The notes: generated by a model from the sequence alone, not told the origin. Counted from the first letter of the stretch, positions 54,201 through 62,151 are shown. The stretch is DNA of 64,000 bases from Roseiflexus sp. RS-1 (GCF_000016665.1 NC_009523.1:3273501-3337500); one strand, 5' to 3'. Translations and numbers: made by a program.

Positions 54201-55027
54201 GCTCAATGCTCGAACAGGCAGCAGCTATCTTTTTCAACTCTGAAGAAGAAGAAGCGTTCGCAACTCGTGTTCTTGGTGTAACCAATCCGTACCGCGCGTG
54301 TCTGGGATTTGGCTTTCCCGATCATCCAGAACCGGGTCATCCGCATCGTTTCCGTGAACGTAGCGGCGTTACAGGTCCGTTTCTCCTCTACGCCGGTCGC
54401 CTCGAACATGGCAAGAATGTTCCGCAGTTGATCGACTATTTCATTCGCTACAAAGCAGAACGACCAGGAGCGCTGACGCTGGCGCTGAGCGGAACGGGCG
54501 ACATTTCCCCGCCTTCGCGTCACGACATCGTTGCGCTGGGCATGCTTCCCCGCGAGGTGCTCAACGATGCTTTCGCCAGCGCGCTGGCGCTCTGTCAACT
54601 TTCGCTCAACGAGAGTTTTTCGCTTGTTCTGATGGAGTCGTGGCTCCAGGGACGACCGGTGATCGTGCATGCAGATTGTGCAGTCACCAACGGTCACGTC
54701 AAACGCAGCGGCGGCGGGTATGCAGTCCGTTCATACGAAGACTTTCGGGCGGCAGTTGATGCATTGCTGGCGAATGACGAACACGCGGCGACGCTTGGTG
54801 CGCGCGGCAAGACTTACGTCATCGAGCGATACACCTGGAGTCGGTTGCTGCCGCGCATCGAAGAAAACATCGCTCGTTTCAGCCGTCCTCGTTCGCTGTA
54901 TGCGCGTCTGGCGCAACGCGGCGTGGTGCGCGCGCTGGAGTTTACCCGGAAACGCTTCGAGGCGGACTTTCTCGACCTGGTTGAACGTGCGCTTGCCGAA
55001 ACCAGACCCCAGGCATACGCCGATTGA
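51224..55027 (+). CDS. Trifunctional glycosyltransferase fusion: GT2 - Ig-like - GT4 - GT4
   Basis: 1267 residues. Residues 1-245 are a GT2 (rhamnosyl/glycosyltransferase-type) domain: VIVLTWNGGAEAI, VVDNDSRDGT, NPHNLGYSGGMNVGI, LLNQDT, and YFEDVDLCVRLRRAGY. About 345-455 is a beta-sandwich (SFCINVDVHNIGRIAW ... PGEHAHIALRIDPP). About 470-830 is a first GT4 (LYVGRMARSKRVDMLIEAL; ASIHEGFCMPVVEAMAHGRPVVAT). About 835-1240 is a second GT4 (GVLGGAEQGIRGWAEQLAARGY; LLYAGRLEHGKNVPQLIDYF; LNESFSLVLMESWLQGRPVI). E-x7-E pairs are present in both. One polypeptide could thus add three successive sugars. Confidence 0.88.
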   Translation: MNSAVIVLTWNGGAEAIACLQRVRQLDPAPDIVLVVDNDSRDGTPDQIAALFPVFTLIRNPHNLGYSGGMNVGIRTLLAHESLPDVIVLLNQDTLVDPGWLGAIIAPFADPAVGAVGCKIRYPDGTIQHAGLTLDWPLALSRHVGRYEPDRGQYDKPRDVEFVTFAAVALRRQALERIGLFDEGYRPAYFEDVDLCVRLRRAGYLIRYEPQATLIHREATSQRDRLTRSALVHRGRLRFVLKTYALDEITGPFAQAEHDFIGSLEQPSEKRALRWAYDRTLADLLHIWLARRETNQDVSEATATVQRLLLNLQHELSRSSHRRIAARLADIENLVTDQPALLAARYTLLDSPPLRVDLGESFCINVDVHNIGRIAWRSAGAHPIRLGYRWVDQAGGRIVGLHRSAIPKDILPGEHAHIALRIDPPPQPGVWQLQISLVEEYIDWFSTYGIPPLCVDIEYVLDTALRAVILSANVAAYDAIGKYILFQTQTLRSAGYRVVILAEHVDQRLPTDILLSVVAINCQIPDEHYAVALEHLHRADLIILHYPLFYDLAGLVRDVRHGVVLFDYHGITPPDIWGVESPDYYARMVRGVTNLSLVQYADYAIGHSRFTCAELIATGLIDPKRVIQMAFPIVAHATLSGAPGCDLIERFDVRNKHVLLYVGRMARSKRVDMLIEALPAIVARHPETKLLLVGDDRPLVYRQYVREVAARARELGVAACVQFTGQVDDTTLDQLYCACAVFVTASIHEGFCMPVVEAMAHGRPVVATRVTALPETVGDAGLLFDPDDIAGLADQICRLLDDLPHPGAHWDMSQFGRLVPVTEEEIAALRQRKIGIVTPRYGVGVLGGAEQGIRGWAEQLAARGYTVEALTTTTVDMSNWGDHVPPGVDHLNGVTIRRFRTTSIDDRWFHAVREQAEAGKLPRFSEEQRFMEHNLRSVDLEQFIAQHAEEYACLLVIPYLFGTSYWTIRTAPERSILIPCLYDEPLARLGIFRSMLEQAAAIFFNSEEEEAFATRVLGVTNPYRACLGFGFPDHPEPGHPHRFRERSGVTGPFLLYAGRLEHGKNVPQLIDYFIRYKAERPGALTLALSGTGDISPPSRHDIVALGMLPREVLNDAFASALALCQLSLNESFSLVLMESWLQGRPVIVHADCAVTNGHVKRSGGGYAVRSYEDFRAAVDALLANDEHAATLGARGKTYVIERYTWSRLLPRIEENIARFSRPRSLYARLAQRGVVRALEFTRKRFEADFLDLVERALAETRPQAYAD

Positions 55028-55088
55028 GCAGTCCTTGTCGATACGATGCCAGCGATCAACCGTTGCGCCCTGAGCATCACCTGAGACG

Positions 55089-55577
55089 CTAAAGATCATA
55101 CCGTGTGACGTCGCCGGTGTCGCTGTCATATACGGCGCAGGTCGCGTCGCCGTACAGTTCACCCATCACTTCGCCCGGATTAACCAGCGTGACCGCACCG
55201 CGCTGCACCACGCTGTACCGGTGATTGTGTCCGCAGCATATCAGACCATACCTTCCACTTTCGAGCAGCGGCATCGCTATCTCCGGGTAGTGCGTCACAG
55301 CCACCCGCAGTCCATTGAGATCGAGATCGGCAAAGGCGCCGTGGAGCGTGATCTGCGCGAAGTTCGCCGCCGCGACGGTCAGACGAAACAGATCGCCGTC
55401 ATTGTTGCCAAAGACGATATGGATCGGACCGGCAAATCCTTCGCCTAACTGCCGCATAATGAATGGCGAACAGAGATCGCCGCAACAGATCAGCGTATCC
55501 GCGCCGCGTACCCGTTCCAATGCTGTCGCCAGCCGCGAAATATGGTCGTGAATATCCGATACGATGGCAATGCGCAT
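55089..55577 (-). CDS. YfcE/MJ0936-type metallophosphoesterase
   Basis: 162 residues with all calcineurin-like motifs of this short family: SDIHDH (D-x-H), CCGDLCS (G-D), FGNNDGD (G-N-x-D), and CGHNHRYSV (G-H-T/N-H) binding two metals. It would hydrolyse phosphodiesters; natural substrates are unknown. GGAGGGAAGGA precedes the ATG. It diverges from NAD synthetase with a heptamer repeat between them. Confidence 0.9.
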   Translation of the reverse strand: MRIAIVSDIHDHISRLATALERVRGADTLICCGDLCSPFIMRQLGEGFAGPIHIVFGNNDGDLFRLTVAAANFAQITLHGAFADLDLNGLRVAVTHYPEIAMPLLESGRYGLICCGHNHRYSVVQRGAVTLVNPGEVMGELYGDATCAVYDSDTGDVTRYDL

Positions 55578-55621
55578 ACGTCCTTCCCTCCTTCGTGTGG
55601 GTACGCGGGTATTATACAGGC

Positions 55622-55663
55622 GTTGAAGGTTGAAGGTTGAAGGTTGAAGGTTGAAGGTTGAGC
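55622..55663. repeat. Heptameric tandem repeat, 5 perfect copies plus a variant (GTTGAAG)
   Basis: Five perfect copies of GTTGAAG (55622-55656) and GTTGAGC, in the divergent promoter region between the phosphodiesterase and NAD synthetase. It has the same 7-base period as the other arrays but a different sequence. Confidence 0.9.
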
Positions 55664-55680
55664 CGAGAAAGTGTTATACT
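55651..55680 (+). promoter_or_regulatory. Promoter of NAD synthetase using the heptamer as -35
   Basis: TATACT at 55675-55680, within GTGTTATACTGACAC (inverted arms). The best -35 is TTGAAG (55651-55656) at spacing 18, which belongs to the last heptamer. Confidence 0.4.
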
Positions 55681-55726
55681 GACACCAATTGGTTGATCCG
55701 GGTTCGATACCGAAAGGGACACGCTC

Positions 55727-57787
55727 ATGCGACCGTTCAACTCAATCTACACCCATGGCTTCGTCCGCGTCGCGGTATGCATCCCCTCCCTGCGCGTCGC
55801 CGATCCAGCGTACAACGTTACCCGCACCATTGGGCTGGCTGAGCGCGCCAGCGTCGCCAACGCCGCCGTCGCCCTTTTCCCCGAACTTGGTCTCTCCGCC
55901 TACACCTGTGACGACCTCTTTCAGCAAGATGCGCTGCTGGAAGGTGTGCTGGATGCGCTGAACCGCCTGATCGACGCGAGTCGCTCATTGACGCCGGTGT
56001 TGCTGGTCGGCGCGCCGCTGCGCATCGATGGCGCGTTGTACAACTGTGCGATCGTTATCTATCACGGGCGTATCCTGGGGGTCGTTCCTAAAAGCTACAT
56101 CCCGAACTATCGCGAGTTTTACGAGAAACGCCAGTTCAGCGCTGCGCGCGATGCACTCCGGCAGACAATCACGCTGGCAGGCGCCACAGTGCCGTTCGGC
56201 AACGATCTGATCTTCGTCGCCGGGAATGTGCCCGGCTTTGCGCTGCATGCCGAGATTTGCGAAGATGTGTGGGTTCCTGCGCCGCCAAGTTCCTTCGCCG
56301 CCCTGGCGGGCGCAACCATCCTTGCCAATCTGTCCGCCAGCAACATCACCATCGGGAAAGCCGACTACCGGCGGATGCTGTGCGCCGCTCAATCCGGCAC
56401 GTGTATCGCCGCCTACCTCTACTCAGCCGCCGGTCCAGGCGAGTCGACCACTGATCTGGCATGGGACGGACACGCACTGATCTATGAACTCGGCGAACTG
56501 CTGGCAGAAACCGGGCGATTTGCCGACGATGAGCGGATGATCACCGCCGACATCGACCTGGAACGGATCGTGCAGGAACGGATGCGCACAACCAGTTTCG
56601 CCGATGCGATTGGCGATCACCGCGAGCGCCTGCGCACGATGCGGCATATTCCGTTCACCTTCGATATTCCTGAGGGCGATGTGCCGCTCCAACGCATCAT
56701 TGATCGCTTCCCCTACGTGCCAGGCGATCCGTCGCGCCGTGATGAGCGGTGCTACGAAGCCTACAACATCCAGGTTCACGGCTTAATGAAACGCCTGATC
56801 AGCACCGGCATCGAAAAGGTCGTTATCGGCGTTTCAGGCGGACTCGACTCCACCCATGCCTTGATCGTGGCTGCGCGCACGATGGATCGGCTCAACCTGC
56901 CGCGCACCAACATTCTGGCATACACCATGCCAGGGTTCGCCACCAGCGAGATCACCCTTGCCAACGCCCGCAGTCTGATGCACGCGCTCGGCGTGACAGC
57001 CGGCGAGATCGATATCCGTCCGTCGTGCATGCAGATGCTGCGCGACATCGGGCATCCATTTGCGCGCGGCGAACCGGTGTACGACGTCACGTTCGAGAAT
57101 GTCCAGGCGGGCGACCGCACGTCACACCTCTTCCGTCTGGCGAATATGCACGGCGCGCTGGTGGTCGGCACCGGCGACCTGAGCGAACTGGCGCTGGGTT
57201 GGGCGACGTATGGGGTCGGCGATCATATGTCGCACTACAACGTCAATGCGTCGGCGCCGAAGACGCTCATTCAGCATCTTATTCGTTGGGTCGCCGATTC
57301 CGGTCAGTTCGACGACGCAACCAGTGCAATCCTGCGTTCGATCCTCAGCACCGAGATCTCACCCGAACTGATCCCTCCCGGTGACGCCGATCACTCCCGT
57401 CCGGCACAGAGCACTCAGGCAATCATCGGTCCATACGAATTGCAGGATTTCAACCTGTTCTATATTACCCGCTACGGCTTTCGACCGAGCAAGGTTGCTT
57501 TTCTGGCATGGAATGCCTGGAGCGATGCGTCACGCGGCGACTGGCCCCCAGGGCTGCCGGGGGATGAGCGGCGCCAGTACGACCTGGCGACCATCCGGCG
57601 CTGGCTGGACGTCTTCATCCGCCGTTTCTTCAAAACCAGTCAGTTCAAACGTTCGGCGCTGCCAAACGGTCCAAAGATCGGTTCCGGCGGCTCGCTCTCA
57701 CCGCGCGGCGACTGGCGTGCGCCAAGCGACGCCGAGGCGGAGGTGTGGCTCGATGAACTGCGCCGCAACGTGCCGGACGATTGTTGA
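55727..57787 (+). CDS. nadE: Glutamine-dependent NAD+ synthetase
   Basis: Converts nicotinic-acid adenine dinucleotide to NAD+ using glutamine. The N-terminal nitrilase-type glutaminase domain (about 1-310) shows the Glu in [15 protein letters not shown], the Lys in [16 protein letters not shown] and the nucleophilic Cys in [10 protein letters not shown]. The C-terminal synthetase domain (about 330-670) has the P-loop [10 protein letters not shown] and [27 protein letters not shown]. At 686 residues it matches the long, glutamine-dependent form. The ATG at 55727 begins [18 protein letters not shown]. Single gene with its own promoter. Confidence 0.94.
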   Translation: MRPFNSIYTHGFVRVAVCIPSLRVADPAYNVTRTIGLAERASVANAAVALFPELGLSAYTCDDLFQQDALLEGVLDALNRLIDASRSLTPVLLVGAPLRIDGALYNCAIVIYHGRILGVVPKSYIPNYREFYEKRQFSAARDALRQTITLAGATVPFGNDLIFVAGNVPGFALHAEICEDVWVPAPPSSFAALAGATILANLSASNITIGKADYRRMLCAAQSGTCIAAYLYSAAGPGESTTDLAWDGHALIYELGELLAETGRFADDERMITADIDLERIVQERMRTTSFADAIGDHRERLRTMRHIPFTFDIPEGDVPLQRIIDRFPYVPGDPSRRDERCYEAYNIQVHGLMKRLISTGIEKVVIGVSGGLDSTHALIVAARTMDRLNLPRTNILAYTMPGFATSEITLANARSLMHALGVTAGEIDIRPSCMQMLRDIGHPFARGEPVYDVTFENVQAGDRTSHLFRLANMHGALVVGTGDLSELALGWATYGVGDHMSHYNVNASAPKTLIQHLIRWVADSGQFDDATSAILRSILSTEISPELIPPGDADHSRPAQSTQAIIGPYELQDFNLFYITRYGFRPSKVAFLAWNAWSDASRGDWPPGLPGDERRQYDLATIRRWLDVFIRRFFKTSQFKRSALPNGPKIGSGGSLSPRGDWRAPSDAEAEVWLDELRRNVPDDC

Positions 57788-57835
57788 TTGTGAGGGAAAG
57801 CCCTATCCAGAACACCCGGATCGCAGCGCCCCCGA

Positions 57836-57863
57836 TTGACAAATCGCGCGCATGGGGTATCAT
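57836..57863 (+). promoter_or_regulatory. Sigma70 promoter of the sugar dehydrogenase operon
   Basis: A consensus TTGACA (57836-57841), 16-base spacer and TATCAT (57858-57863), 34 bases before the start codon. Confidence 0.6.
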
Positions 57864-57896
57864 ACAGCGGCACGCCTTTCATTGGAAGAGTCGCGT

Positions 57897-59015
57897 ATGA
57901 CAACCCATCCCCCGCTCCCTGATCTCCGCTTTGGCATGATCGGCAGCGCCGCCGGTATTGCCGCGAGCCACGTGAAAGCGCTTACCCAACTTCCAGGTGC
58001 ATCGATTGTCGGAATGGCGGATGTCGCCGTCGAACGCGGCGAAGCCCGCGCCAGGGAGGTCGGGTGCCCATTCTTTGCCGACTACCGCGCAATGCTCGAC
58101 ACTGTTCGTCCCGATGTTGCGGTTATCTGCGCGCCGCATCCGTTCCATGCCGCGCTGGCGATCGACTGCCTGGAAGCCGGCGCGCACGTGCTGGTCGAGA
58201 AACCGCTTGCGGTCAGCGTGTCCGAAGCGGATGCAATGATCGCTGCCGCCGACCGCGCCGGGCGCCTGCTGGCGGTTTGCTTCCAGCAACGGTTTCGTCC
58301 GGTTGTTGAACATGCCCGTGCTCTGATCGAATCCGGCGCGATCGGCGATATTGTGCGCGTGCTCTGCGTCGAACCATGGTTTCGCACGCAGTTCTACTAC
58401 GACTCGGCAGCCTGGCGCGGTACGTGGCGCGGGGAAGGCGGCGGGGTTCTGATGAATCAGGGTCCGCATCCGCTCGACCTGCTCTGCCATCTGGTCGGTG
58501 CACCGGCGAAGGTGTGGGGTTGGGTGCGGACGCAGGGTCATGCCATCGAGTGCGAAGATGTCGCCCACGCGCTGCTGGAGTATCCCAACGGCGCCCCTGG
58601 CTACATCTATTTCAGCACCGTCGAAGCAAGTCCCGAACGGCGCATGGAGATCGTTGGCGACCGCGGCGCGCTCGTGATCGTCTTCGATCATCTGACGATC
58701 CACCGCTTTGCCATGCCGCTGAGTGAGTACCGCGCAACGGCGCCTGAGATGTGGGGTCAACCGCAGATCCACACCGAGACGCTCCACCTGCCCGGCGATG
58801 GCGGCGGACACCTTGCGGTCTATCTCGATCTGGCGCAGTCAATCGCGGAGGGGCGTCGTCCGCGTTGCGATGCGCGCCAGGCGCGGATGTCGCTCGAACT
58901 GGCGAATGCCGTCATTCTGTCCGGCGTTACCGGGCAGGCGGTTTCACTGCCCCTCGACGGTCAGGCGTATGATGCGTTGCTCGATGATCTGAAATCGGGG
59001 AGGCGAACGCTGTGA
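57897..59015 (+). CDS. Gfo/Idh/MocA-family NAD(P)-dependent sugar dehydrogenase 1
   Basis: 372 residues. Rossmann start FGMIGSAAGIAASHVKAL and the catalytic E-K-P block in GAHVLVEKPLAVSVSEAD are typical; GVLMNQGPHPLDLLCHLVG carries the H-x-x-D pair of the active site. The family oxidises sugars, inositols or their derivatives. ATG 57897 (MTTHPPLP) has GGAAG upstream; a longer frame overlaps the promoter -10. It overlaps the next gene by 4 bases (GTGA), and the two share the D-Y-Y-D-S-A-A-W-R-G-T-W-like active-site segment, so they arose by duplication. Confidence 0.88.
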   Translation: MTTHPPLPDLRFGMIGSAAGIAASHVKALTQLPGASIVGMADVAVERGEARAREVGCPFFADYRAMLDTVRPDVAVICAPHPFHAALAIDCLEAGAHVLVEKPLAVSVSEADAMIAAADRAGRLLAVCFQQRFRPVVEHARALIESGAIGDIVRVLCVEPWFRTQFYYDSAAWRGTWRGEGGGVLMNQGPHPLDLLCHLVGAPAKVWGWVRTQGHAIECEDVAHALLEYPNGAPGYIYFSTVEASPERRMEIVGDRGALVIVFDHLTIHRFAMPLSEYRATAPEMWGQPQIHTETLHLPGDGGGHLAVYLDLAQSIAEGRRPRCDARQARMSLELANAVILSGVTGQAVSLPLDGQAYDALLDDLKSGRRTL

Positions 59016-60061
59016 GTGATACAGCCATCCGTTTCGGCATCATTGGCGCCGGGGTTGCTGGACGTTACCATGCGCAGGCGATAGCACAGACACCCGGCGC
59101 GCGTCTGATGGCGGTTTGCGCCGGTCATCCTGAACGGGCGACCGCACTCGCCGACGCCTTCAACGCGCGCGTCGAGCCGGATGTCGCTGCGCTGCTGGCA
59201 TGCGATGACATTGACGCCGTCTGTATCTGCACGCCGAGTGGACAGCATGCTGAGCAGGGCATTGCAGCCGCGAAAGCCGGCAAACATGTGCTGGTCGAGA
59301 AGCCGCTGGCGATCACGCTTGCCGATGCGGACGCGCTGATTGACGCCTGTCGCACGGCCGGGGTGCATCTTGGCGTTGCGCTCCAGCGTCGCACCGATCC
59401 CGATTTTTGCGCTGCGCGCGAAGCCATTGCCGCTGGCGCCCTCGGTCGCCCGATCCTCGGCGTCGTCACCATCCCATACCTGCGCACGCAAACGTACTAC
59501 GACTCGGCGGCATGGCGCGGCACGTGGGCGCTCGACGGCGGCGGAGCGCTGATGAACCAGGGCATCCACCTGGTCGATCTCCTGATCTGGTTGATGGGCG
59601 ATGAGATCGTTGAGGTGCAGGCGCATACAGCAACGCTGGCGCACACAATCGAGGTCGAAGACTGCGCTGGCGCCACACTGCGCTTCGCCAGCGGCGCATT
59701 GGGTACGATTGCCGCCACTACCGCCGCTGCCCCCGGCTTTCCCCACCGGGTTGAGGTGTATGGCACACAGGGCGGCATCCAGATCGAAGGTGAGGCAATT
59801 GTGCGCTGGGAAACAATCCATCATGCTCCTCCGGCGTCGCTGCACGTCACGTCTGGCAGCGGGCGCCAGGAGGCAGGTGCCGGCGCATACCCGACAGGAA
59901 TCAGCGCCATTGGACACACCCGCATCCTGGGGGATTTCGTGGCTGCAATCCGTGAATGCCGCCAGCCGCTGGTTTCCGGTTCAGAAGCGCGGCGCGCGCT
60001 GGCGGTCGTCCTGGCGATCTACGAATCGGCGCGCGAAGGCAAACCGGTGCGCCCCGGATGA
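59012..60061 (+). CDS. Gfo/Idh/MocA-family NAD(P)-dependent sugar dehydrogenase 2
   Basis: 349 residues starting at GTG 59012. FGIIGAGVAGRYHAQAI is the dinucleotide fold, VLVEKPLAITLAD holds the catalytic Lys, and YYDSAAWRGTWALDGGGALMNQGIHLVDLL the H-x-x-D pair. The first and second dehydrogenases are clearly paralogous. With the downstream isomerase/epimerase this suggests catabolism or remodelling of an uncommon sugar or cyclitol by oxidation, epimerisation and reduction; the substrate is not known. Confidence 0.88.
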   Translation: MSDTAIRFGIIGAGVAGRYHAQAIAQTPGARLMAVCAGHPERATALADAFNARVEPDVAALLACDDIDAVCICTPSGQHAEQGIAAAKAGKHVLVEKPLAITLADADALIDACRTAGVHLGVALQRRTDPDFCAAREAIAAGALGRPILGVVTIPYLRTQTYYDSAAWRGTWALDGGGALMNQGIHLVDLLIWLMGDEIVEVQAHTATLAHTIEVEDCAGATLRFASGALGTIAATTAAAPGFPHRVEVYGTQGGIQIEGEAIVRWETIHHAPPASLHVTSGSGRQEAGAGAYPTGISAIGHTRILGDFVAAIRECRQPLVSGSEARRALAVVLAIYESAREGKPVRPG

Positions 60062-60068
60062 ATCAGTA

Positions 60069-60091
60069 GAGGCGCAGCGACGCCGCGCCTC
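60069..60091 (+). repeat. GC-rich hairpin between dehydrogenase 2 and the isomerase
   Basis: GAGGCGC (60069-60075) pairs with GCGCCTC (60085-60091). It lies within the operon, just before the AGGAGG site of the next gene, and shares the core GCGACGCC with the hairpin at 46765-46791. It is probably a dispersed element, with a possible effect on translation of the isomerase. Confidence 0.5.
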
Positions 60092-60104
60092 AAGGAGGCA
60101 CGTC

Positions 60105-60881
60105 ATGCGATTCGGCATATGCACCACGCCCGATCAGATCGATGTCGTCGCGGCTGCTGGCTTCGACTTTTGCGAATTACCAGCGCGCGCAGTGCTGCCG
60201 TTCGACGACGATGCCGCCGCTGCTCCGGCGTTGCGCGCCATTGCAGCAGCCCGCATTCGCCCTGAGTCGTTCAATGTTCTTGTACCCGCAGAGATCCCGC
60301 TCTGCGGACCACACGCCGATCTCGATGTATTGCGCACCTACCTGCAACGCGCATTCAGCCGGATGGCATCACTCGGTGCCGCTATCGCCGTCCTCGGCAG
60401 CGGCGCTGCCCGTCGCATCCCCGATGGATGGTCGCGTGAGCGGGCGCTTGATCAGCTTGCCGATGCGCTGGCGCTCGCCGGAGAAGAGGCCGACCGCTGC
60501 GGCATCACTCTGGCGCTTGAACATCTCAACCGCCAGGAGTGCAATGTATTCAATACCGTCGGCGAGTGCGCCACATTTCTTCGTGATCGCAGATTGCACC
60601 ACGTCTATCTGTTAGCCGATCTCTACCACATCGAGATCGAACGCGAGCCGCTCGATGCGGTTGCCGCAGCCATGCCGCGCATTGTGCACGTTCACGTGGC
60701 CGGCGGCGGACGACACCCACCAGACACGCCGGGGTATGACTACGCGGGTTTTATGCACGTGCTGCGCAATGCAGGCTACAATGCGCGCATCTCGGCTGAA
60801 TGCGCCTTGGAGAATCTGGCGGAACAGGCGCCGGTTGCGCTTGCCTTTATGCGTGCACAATGGCAGGGGGGAATAGTATGA
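60105..60881 (+). CDS. Sugar phosphate isomerase/epimerase (xylose-isomerase-like TIM barrel)
   Basis: 258 residues beginning MRFGICTTPDQIDVVAAAGFDFCELPARAV. TIM-barrel metal-ligand segments of the family are visible: ALEHLNRQECNVFNT (Glu), LLADLYHIEIE (Asp and His), HVHVAGGGRHPPDTPGYDY (His) and ISAECALENL (Glu). This pattern matches hydroxypyruvate isomerase/epimerase-type enzymes. AGGAGG precedes the ATG at 60105; the longer open frame in this region belongs to no gene. It follows the two dehydrogenases and likely acts in the same pathway. Confidence 0.88.
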   Translation: MRFGICTTPDQIDVVAAAGFDFCELPARAVLPFDDDAAAAPALRAIAAARIRPESFNVLVPAEIPLCGPHADLDVLRTYLQRAFSRMASLGAAIAVLGSGAARRIPDGWSRERALDQLADALALAGEEADRCGITLALEHLNRQECNVFNTVGECATFLRDRRLHHVYLLADLYHIEIEREPLDAVAAAMPRIVHVHVAGGGRHPPDTPGYDYAGFMHVLRNAGYNARISAECALENLAEQAPVALAFMRAQWQGGIV

Positions 60882-60915
60882 GCATGCAGGCTGGAGATAC
60901 CCAACAGGCTGAGAT

Positions 60916-61130
60916 GGTCTTTGAGTAAATAATCCGCTCTAGCCCGCGCAGGCGGGCTTTGCCCTGGCTAGCCGAGGGCTTATGGTCTTTGAAGAAATAA
61001 TCCGATATAGCCCGCGCAGGCGGACTTTGCCTTGCATAGCCGAGGGCTTCAGCCCCACGGCTAGCGCAGTATAGCGGATTTAATTTTCAATCTCCATCAG
61101 CCCCACGGCTAGCGCGGTAGAGCGGAATAA
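60916..61130. repeat. Composite repeat, inverted copy of the 9-kb island
   Basis: The 289-base gap between the isomerase and YhhN genes holds no gene. Read on the minus strand it repeats the order found at about 9010-9240: two units with CGCTAGCCGTGGGGCTGA, then two units with GCCCGCCTGCGCGGGCT followed by GCGGATTATTT and CAAAGACCAT. The units are nearly identical between the two loci but the flanking heptamer arrays are absent here. Confidence 0.82.
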
Positions 61131-61170
61131 ATGCTCAATCTTCATAGCAGCGCGGAAGGCATGCGAGTCA

Positions 61171-61908
61171 CTATTCGCGCGCTGTGTCGGTTGATGGAAG
61201 CACCTGCACTTCCCGACCGGTCCCCAGCGCCTCCACGATCAACCCCTGCCCCGTGAGATAGGTCAGCCAGATCGCGTCGCCGATATGGGGGAAAAAGAGA
61301 TTGCGAAAGAGTTCCCCCGCCAGAATGAGATCGGAAATAAAAAAGAGCGCACCGCCGATTGCGAGCGACAGATACTGCCGATCGCGCACCGCCAGCGCCG
61401 CGCTCATTCCACTCATCGAGGCGAGCAGCAACGCATATGCCAGCGCTGCACGGTTCAGCATCCCCGGCTGCGCTGGATTGCGCGCGACACCGTACCATCC
61501 CGCCGCACCGACGATCCAGCTCGCCAGCAGCGGCAACGGCAATGTCCTCAGCGCATCCCGCCGCACCAGGTGGTGCGCTGTAGCGCCAATGTAGCATCCG
61601 TGCCCGACCCCAAATGCAAGCATGCCGAAGATCACATGGTGCGGCAGCGGAAGAACCCGCGCCATGATCAGATCCCCCAGGAACCCACACCCCATACCGG
61701 CCGCCGCCAGTTTCGCCGGCGGCCGAGACGCGGGTGTCGCGCCACGCCACAACAGCAGCGCCGCCAGCCAGACCAGCAACGACGACAGCATGCGCAGCGG
61801 CAGCGGAATCCGGTTCCGCGCATCACCACGGTTGCCGATCGCCAGACCGGACAGCATGACCAACGCTGCCAGCGCCAGCAGCGCATATGCAAATGTATGT
61901 CGCTTCAT
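61171..61908 (-). CDS. YhhN-family membrane protein (lysoplasmalogenase-like)
   Basis: 245 residues, about eight transmembrane helices. GFLGDLIMARVLP and GALFFISDLILAGELF are the two D-containing helices typical of YhhN/TMEM86 proteins, with FGVGHGCYIGA between. Eukaryotic relatives hydrolyse the vinyl ether bond of lysoplasmalogens; the bacterial activity is unclear. The ATG at 61908 abuts a 15-copy heptamer array, so no Shine-Dalgarno sequence is recognisable. It follows the inverted composite repeat at its 3' end. Confidence 0.8.
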   Translation of the reverse strand: MKRHTFAYALLALAALVMLSGLAIGNRGDARNRIPLPLRMLSSLLVWLAALLLWRGATPASRPPAKLAAAGMGCGFLGDLIMARVLPLPHHVIFGMLAFGVGHGCYIGATAHHLVRRDALRTLPLPLLASWIVGAAGWYGVARNPAQPGMLNRAALAYALLLASMSGMSAALAVRDRQYLSLAIGGALFFISDLILAGELFRNLFFPHIGDAIWLTYLTGQGLIVEALGTGREVQVLPSTDTARE

Positions 61909-61909
61909 A

Positions 61910-62075
61910 GAGAACCGAGAACCGAGAACTGAGAACCAGGAACTGAGAACCGAGAACCAGGAACCGGGAACCGGGAACCAGGAACTGAGAACCAGGAACC
62001 GGGAACCGAGAATCAGAAACTTGCAACCTTCCCACGTTCAACGTTCAACGTTCAACCCGCAACCTGCAACCTTCC
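61910..62075. repeat. Heptameric tandem repeats, 15 copies (GAGAACC type) followed by ACGTTCA type
   Basis: 61910-62014 has fifteen units alternating GAGAACC, AGGAACC, GGGAACC and their C-to-T variants. 62034-62054 has three perfect ACGTTCA units, followed by degenerate ACCTGCA-like ones to about 62075. No coding sequence is seen. The array directly abuts the YhhN start codon. Confidence 0.9.
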
Positions 62076-62151
62076 AACCTGCAACCCTTCCACACCTGAG
62101 CGAACCCATGATACCATAGCACCGTACCTGTACCGCTCAAAGGACGAAACA

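Noticed and set aside
55690..55720. GGTTCGATACC, resembling a tRNA T-loop
   Set aside because: No acceptor stem, D-arm or anticodon arm can be formed around it.
59601..60104. N-terminal extension of the isomerase frame into dehydrogenase 2
   Set aside because: It overlaps dehydrogenase 2 in another frame; AGGAGG and MRFGI at 60105 define the true start.
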